From contig JANPBY010000208.1 in assembly GCA_031430645.1 (NCBI GenBank), positions 1 through 18,858 on the forward strand: a stretch of DNA of 18,858 nt, read 5' to 3'. Under the pieces are notes generated by a model. The model worked only from the letters and a program-made list of their open reading frames with translations, was not told the origin of the DNA and did not search any database. Source of the stretch: JANPBY01 sp031430645. GTDB taxonomy: Bacteria > Actinomycetota > Actinomycetes > DATJPE01. How positions within the stretch are numbered: the stretch's first letter is position 1; every line of letters begins with the position of its first letter. The position numbers and the translations under genes were made by a program. Positions 15,492-18,858 of the stretch are shown piece by piece.

Positions 15492-15498
15492 CGGGACC

Positions 15499-16557
15499 AT
15501 GCGGGCCATCGTCCAGGACCGGTACGGCCCGCCGGAGCAGGTCCTGCGCCTTGCCGAACGCCCCGTTCCGGACTACGGACCACACGAGGTGTTGGTGCGA
15601 GCGGTTGCTTCCGCTGTGCACTCAGACGTCTGGCACAGTGTCAGCGGGCGCCCCGCGCTCCTGCGGCTGATGGGCGGGGGAGTCCGCCGGCCCAGACAAC
15701 AGATCCCGGGGATCGACGTAGCCGGGGTCGTCGAGGCCGTAGGGGCGGGCGTCGTCCGATGGGCCGTGGGCGATCGCGTCGTCGGTGGCGCGGTTGGTGC
15801 CAACCTGTGGCGCAACGGTGGAACCCTCGCCGACTACGTCGTCCTGGACGAGGCGGCGCTGGAGCACAAGCCAAGCCGACTCACCTGGGAGGAGGCCTCG
15901 GCGCTGCCATCATGCGGCGTCCTCGCCGTTCAGACCGTCCGCGATGAGGCTCTGGTCGGGGCCGGGCAACGGGTGCTGATCAACGGGGCAGGCGGAGCGG
16001 TCGGCACGTTGGCCGTACAAGTTGCCAAGGCGCGAGGCGCGCACGTGACGGCAGTCGACCGTGCCAGCAAGGCCATGGCCCTTCGCGCCCTGGGCGCCGA
16101 CGACGTCATCGACTATGAGGCGACCGACCCCGCGGATCCCTCCGCCGGACGCGAGTCCTATGACGCGATCGTCGACATCGCCTCGACCCGGCCGTTCAAG
16201 CACTGGCGTCGGGTCCTCGCCTCGGACGGGGTCTACGTCGTCGTCGGCCATGACCACTTCGGACGTACCAAAGGAGGGGTGGTCGGCAGCGTCCCGCGGG
16301 TGGTCGGCCTCAGCCTGCGCGGGGCCTTCACCAAGCAGCTCGCGGGTTTCTCCGCTGCGCGGGGTGGAGAGGATCGGCTGACCTACCTCCTCGGCCTGGC
16401 CGAAGCCGGCGTGGTCACCCCGCTGATCGACCGCGTGTTCCCGTTGTCCGCCACGGTCGAGGCCCTCCAGCATCTGACCACCGAGGAGGCGGTCGGTCGC
16501 GTCGTGGTCCGGGTGGCGACCGACGAGACGCCGCCGAACAAGGAGGACCTGGCGTGA
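15499..16557 (+). CDS. Medium-chain (MDR) NAD(P)-dependent oxidoreductase, quinone-reductase-like
   Basis: 352 residues from ATG 15499. GroES-like N-domain with EVLVRAVASAVHSDVWHSVSG and IPGIDVAGVVEAVGAGVVRWAVGDRV, then ASALPSCGVLAVQTVRD and the Rossmann motif VLINGAGGAVGTLAVQVAKARGAHVTAV, ALGADDVIDYE. The structural-zinc cysteine cluster of alcohol dehydrogenases is absent, and the usual zinc-binding Cys near the N-terminus reads HSD, as in zinc-independent quinone reductases of this group (RTN4IP1/QOR-like). It reduces an enone, quinone or aldehyde; substrate unknown. Convergent with the DUF1838 gene, stop codons 1 nt apart. Confidence 0.9.
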   Translation: MRAIVQDRYGPPEQVLRLAERPVPDYGPHEVLVRAVASAVHSDVWHSVSGRPALLRLMGGGVRRPRQQIPGIDVAGVVEAVGAGVVRWAVGDRVVGGAVGANLWRNGGTLADYVVLDEAALEHKPSRLTWEEASALPSCGVLAVQTVRDEALVGAGQRVLINGAGGAVGTLAVQVAKARGAHVTAVDRASKAMALRALGADDVIDYEATDPADPSAGRESYDAIVDIASTRPFKHWRRVLASDGVYVVVGHDHFGRTKGGVVGSVPRVVGLSLRGAFTKQLAGFSAARGGEDRLTYLLGLAEAGVVTPLIDRVFPLSATVEALQHLTTEEAVGRVVVRVATDETPPNKEDLA

Positions 16558-16558
16558 T

Positions 16559-17491
16559 TCAGTTCTCGGGTGGGGTGTCTCGGGCGTAGGCCTCCCAGGA
16601 GGAAAGGATCGGGCCGAGGTCCCAGTCGGTGGGGAGTTCGAGGTATTCGGGGCAGTCTCGCTCGATCCGGGCCAGCAGCGGACGCGGCAGGTCGGCCAGC
16701 CCGCGCCGCGCGGTCCGCGAGAACAGCCGCCCCGTCAGGACACCGGTCACCCCGGACTGCCCCATCCGCATCCACGGCCACCAAGGCGAGACTCGAGAGA
16801 ACCCGGCCCGGAAGTGGGCCGATGGAAGCGCCCGATCCGAGAGCTCAGCCAGGGACGTGTAGATGACGAAGTGCTCGCTCGGGTTGATCCACGGTCCGGT
16901 CGAGGAATATGGCCAGCGCGAGGCATCCAAAGGATTGGGATAGCGATGCGCGTAGTCCCACTCCAGCAGCACCTCGTCGCCATAGACCTGCCACGGCAGC
17001 ACGAAGGGCGGGGGCGGTGCCTCAACACCACCTAGGGCAGAGGCACCGTCGTCGTTCATCAGCCCGGCGTGCTCGTCGCCCGCGCCACCGACAACCAGGC
17101 GCGGCATCGTCAGCCCGAGCTCGCCGCCGATTCGGTCGTTGAGGAACGGGTAGACCTCGACAGTCTCCCCGGTCCAAGGATTCAGCCAGGAGTCGATGAT
17201 TTCGCCGGTGGCGAGGTCGTAGTAGTAGCCCGTCTCCTTCCCGCGCAGCTGCAACCGCCCGCCCGCCAGCCCATCAGGACCGTCGAGCAGCCGGCACTTC
17301 GTCACCCCGGTGCCGGCATAGCCGAACAGCGGGCGCAGCCGCTCGTCACCGACCAGGCCGTACATCGCCCCGTGGAAGACGCCGTACGTCGGTACAGCTG
17401 AGTCGAAGGTGCCCCACGTCTTGCCGAAGGCATACAAGTTGTCCCGCGGGGAGGTGAGATCTAACGGCAGGGAGACAGAAGAGGCCAGCAT
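16559..17491 (-). CDS. DUF1838 family protein
   Basis: 310 residues from an ATG at 17491 (minus). A longer frame begins at a TTG at 17545, but the added residues do not look like family sequence. Recognised as DUF1838 from the N-terminal LDLTSPRDNLYAFGKTWGTFD, the GETVEVYPFLNDRIGG block, SWLNPWTGE, and the aromatic-rich VLLEWDYAHRYPNPLDASRWPYSSTGPW and C-terminal CPEYLELPTDWD. Function of the family is unknown; proteins often lie near catabolic genes. No signal peptide or membrane helix. A TAGGGT box lies 8 nt before this ATG on the minus strand. Divergent from the ABC transporter, convergent with the oxidoreductase. Confidence 0.8.
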   Translation of the reverse strand: MLASSVSLPLDLTSPRDNLYAFGKTWGTFDSAVPTYGVFHGAMYGLVGDERLRPLFGYAGTGVTKCRLLDGPDGLAGGRLQLRGKETGYYYDLATGEIIDSWLNPWTGETVEVYPFLNDRIGGELGLTMPRLVVGGAGDEHAGLMNDDGASALGGVEAPPPPFVLPWQVYGDEVLLEWDYAHRYPNPLDASRWPYSSTGPWINPSEHFVIYTSLAELSDRALPSAHFRAGFSRVSPWWPWMRMGQSGVTGVLTGRLFSRTARRGLADLPRPLLARIERDCPEYLELPTDWDLGPILSSWEAYARDTPPEN

Positions 17492-17630
17492 GGGGAGCGA
17501 CCCTAGGGGAGGAGACCCAACAGAAGAACGGAGCACACGACGCAATCCGTGGCAGTTCGGTAACGATCGATACGAAATTCGTTGGAGGAGGTGTCAGAGT
17601 CGACGCTTCCCACGGTAGGTTCCCTGCGCC
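17492..17630. promoter_or_regulatory. Divergent intergenic promoter region
   Basis: 139 bp between the DUF1838 and ABC-transporter genes. Minus-strand -10 candidate TAGGGT (17505 to 17500), inside the palindrome CCCTAGGG, 8 nt before the DUF1838 ATG. Plus-strand -10 candidate TAGGTT (17616-17621), 9 nt before the ABC ATG. Between them is the inverted repeat ACGAA-A-TTCGT (17572-17582), just upstream of the expected -35 of the ABC promoter, a possible operator. No -35 box is convincing. Confidence 0.45.
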
Positions 17631-18668
17631 ATGACCGAACCAGCCGTGCGTCTACTCGAGTTGCGCAAGACCTTTGGCTCCGGCGACGACGAGGTGCACG
17701 CCGTCGATGGGGTCGACCTGGACATCGTCGACGGCGAGTTCCTCACCCTGCTCGGCCCGAGCGGCTCCGGCAAGACGACTGTGCTGCGGATGATCGCCGG
17801 GTTCGAGCTCCCGACCTCCGGATCGATTGAGCTCGGCGGGGTTGACGTCACTCGACAGGCGCCCTTCCAGCGCAACGTCAACACCGTCTTCCAGGACTAC
17901 GCGCTCTTCCCTCACATGACCGTCCAACAGAACGTCGAGTACGGGCTGAAGGTCAAAGGAGTGGCCAAGGCCGAGCGCCGGGTGCTCGCGGTTGAAGCCC
18001 TGGAAGGGGTCCGACTGGGTCAGTACGGCGCCCGCAAACCAGCCCAGCTCTCTGGGGGTCAGCGCCAACGAGTGGCTCTTGCGCGGGCGCTGGTGAACCG
18101 GCCCAAGGTGCTCCTCCTCGACGAGCCCCTTGGCGCACTGGATCTCAAGCTGCGCGAGGACATGCAGGTCGAGCTCAAGGGAATCCAGCGTCGGGTCGGC
18201 ATCACCTTTGTCTTCGTCACCCACGATCAAGAGGAAGCGCTGACGATGTCGGACCGGATCGCGGTGTTCAATGCTGGCCGGATCGAGCAGGTCGGTAGCC
18301 CGGCCGAGGTCTATGAGCGGCCGGTGACTCCCTTCGTTGCCGGGTTCGTCGGCACGTCGAACCTGCTCCAGGGCGAAGCCGCACGAAGTCTCCTCGGCAA
18401 GGACGGCGTTTTCTCGGTGCGTCCGGAGAAGATCCGCATCGCCGATCCGTCTGAGGTGCCAGAGACCCACGAGCGCGGCGCTCAGGGCAGGGTGCGAGAC
18501 GTGGTCTATGTCGGGTCCGCCACGCGCTTCATCGTCGACCTCGAAGCGGGAGCTTCGTTGGTCGCCCTCCAACAGAACCTGACGACGTCCTCGGTGGACG
18601 TGGACGGATTCCGCAACACCCCGGTCCAGCTCATCTGGGACACGGGCCATGAGTTCCCCGTCGCCTGA
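17631..18668 (+). CDS. potA: Polyamine-type ABC transporter ATP-binding protein (PotA-like)
   Basis: 345 residues from ATG 17631. Energises uptake across the cytoplasmic membrane, most likely of spermidine/putrescine. Walker A GPSGSGKTT (42-50), Q-loop in TVFQDYALFPHMTV, signature LSGGQRQRV (140-148), Walker B VLLLDEP (Asp164/Glu165), D-loop GALD and switch His in VFVTHDQEEALTMSDRIAVF. The C-terminal about 100 residues carry a TOBE_2 regulatory domain starting near GFVGTSNLL with FSVRPEKIRIADP. The PotA resemblance (FPHMTVQQNVEYGLKVKGV, LKLREDMQVELKGIQRRVGITFVF) is strong; iron- or other-polyamine specificity remains possible. A lipoprotein gene follows after 34 bp, as in polyamine uptake operons. 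Confidence 0.93.
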   Translation: MTEPAVRLLELRKTFGSGDDEVHAVDGVDLDIVDGEFLTLLGPSGSGKTTVLRMIAGFELPTSGSIELGGVDVTRQAPFQRNVNTVFQDYALFPHMTVQQNVEYGLKVKGVAKAERRVLAVEALEGVRLGQYGARKPAQLSGGQRQRVALARALVNRPKVLLLDEPLGALDLKLREDMQVELKGIQRRVGITFVFVTHDQEEALTMSDRIAVFNAGRIEQVGSPAEVYERPVTPFVAGFVGTSNLLQGEAARSLLGKDGVFSVRPEKIRIADPSEVPETHERGAQGRVRDVVYVGSATRFIVDLEAGASLVALQQNLTTSSVDVDGFRNTPVQLIWDTGHEFPVA

Positions 18669-18689
18669 CCGGTGCCGGGTCACACCAAG

Positions 18690-18696
18690 AAGGAGG
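18690..18696 (+). promoter_or_regulatory. Ribosome binding site of the lipoprotein gene
   Basis: AAGGAGG, 6 nt before the ATG at 18703. It is the most complete Shine-Dalgarno sequence in the window and settles the start, suggesting high translation of the binding protein relative to the ATPase. Confidence 0.75.
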
Positions 18697-18702
18697 GTGC
18701 AG

Positions 18703-18858
18703 ATGTCAACAACTCGTCTGCTCAGGATCGCTGCCGTCGGCGCGGTCATCACCGTTGTGGCTGCCGGGTGCGGGAGCTCGGGCGGCACGGCGCCTGGTGC
18801 ATCAGGTGCGGGCGGCTTCACAACACCCGCCATCGATGCCCTGGCGGCTCTCGGTGAC
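18703..18858 (+). CDS. Lipoprotein, probable ABC substrate-binding protein, 3' end missing
   Basis: 52 codons visible; the frame runs off the window. MSTTRLLRIAAVGAVITVVAAGC is a lipoprotein signal peptide: basic n-region (Arg5, Arg8), hydrophobic core, and a lipobox ending in Cys23 (AAGC). It continues with the Gly/Ser/Ala-rich linker GSSGGTAPGASGAGG and then FTTPAIDALAALGD, plausibly the start of the mature domain. Placed 34 bp after a PotA-like ATPase and in the same direction, it is probably the substrate-binding (PotD-like) component, with permease genes expected beyond. The binding domain itself cannot be seen. Confidence 0.78.
   Translation, partial: MSTTRLLRIAAVGAVITVVAAGCGSSGGTAPGASGAGGFTTPAIDALAALGD

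Larger units (their letters stand above)
15334..15498. other. 165-bp intergenic region rich in inverted repeats
   Basis: No coding capacity that I can support. It contains, in order: GCGACTTCA twice (15337-15345 and 15356-15364), the palindrome CAGACGTCTG (15343-15352), a 13-bp inverted repeat with 45-nt spacing (15359-15371 / 15417-15429), a third related block between the arms, a G7 run after the second arm, and a -10 box before the next gene. It also marks the end of the purine cluster. Confidence 0.7.

Noticed and set aside
15343..15632. Palindrome CAGACGTCTG occurring at 15343-15352 and 15623-15632
   Set aside because: The second copy is inside coding sequence of the oxidoreductase and fits its codons; two copies of a 10-mer 280 bp apart are not enough for a claimed site.
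17652..18833. Long minus-strand open frame (393 codons) over the ABC ATPase
   Set aside because: Shadow of the PotA-like gene, whose Walker and signature motifs are intact on the plus strand.

Overview
The window is 18.9 kb of GC-rich, densely packed DNA, apparently from a chromosome of a high-GC Gram-positive bacterium (Actinomycetota). Evidence for this is the many GTG starts, a MDMPI-like (mycothiol-dependent isomerase) plus sterol-carrier-like protein directly after purL, an actinobacterial-type GalE, and repeated TANNNT -10 boxes placed 6-9 nt before start codons, the arrangement of leaderless actinobacterial genes. A relative of Nocardioidaceae or similar is my guess; no rRNA or tRNA is present to decide it.

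Layout. Positions 1-2540 hold the 3' part of a class III aminotransferase translationally coupled to a metal-dependent amidohydrolase (small-molecule amine/amide catabolism). A small integral membrane protein follows (2614-3264). From 3293 to 15333 runs a dispersed de novo purine cluster, all on the + strand: purD, a coupled alpha-helical hypothetical, a DUF3995 membrane protein, a Phd/VapB-VapC toxin-antitoxin pair, purB, a GNAT acetyltransferase, an APH-type phosphotransferase, purC, galE, then purS-purQ-purL and a sterol-carrier/MDMPI-like protein. Five pathway functions are encoded: GAR synthetase, FGAM synthase (three subunits), SAICAR synthetase and adenylosuccinate lyase. purF, purM, purN, purK, purE and purH must lie elsewhere.

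After a 165-bp intergenic stretch rich in inverted repeats (15334-15498), the content changes: a medium-chain oxidoreductase, a convergent DUF1838 gene separated from it by one nucleotide, and, divergently, a PotA-type polyamine ABC ATPase followed by the start of a lipoprotein that is probably its substrate-binding partner and runs off the window end.

Expression logic. Eight gene junctions use 4-bp GTGA/ATGA stop-start overlaps, so the genes form short coupled units: aminotransferase-amidohydrolase, purD-hypothetical, vapB-vapC, purB-GNAT-APH, purC-galE and purS-purQ-purL. Several units begin at a -10 box sitting directly before the start codon. The toxin-antitoxin promoter has a 12-bp palindrome with core TGTACA lying exactly on the -35 position, the best-defined regulatory site in the window. 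I see no CRISPR, insertion sequence, phage, RNA gene or clearly novel defence system; most of the window is ordinary biosynthetic chromosome with a few regulatory points of interest.
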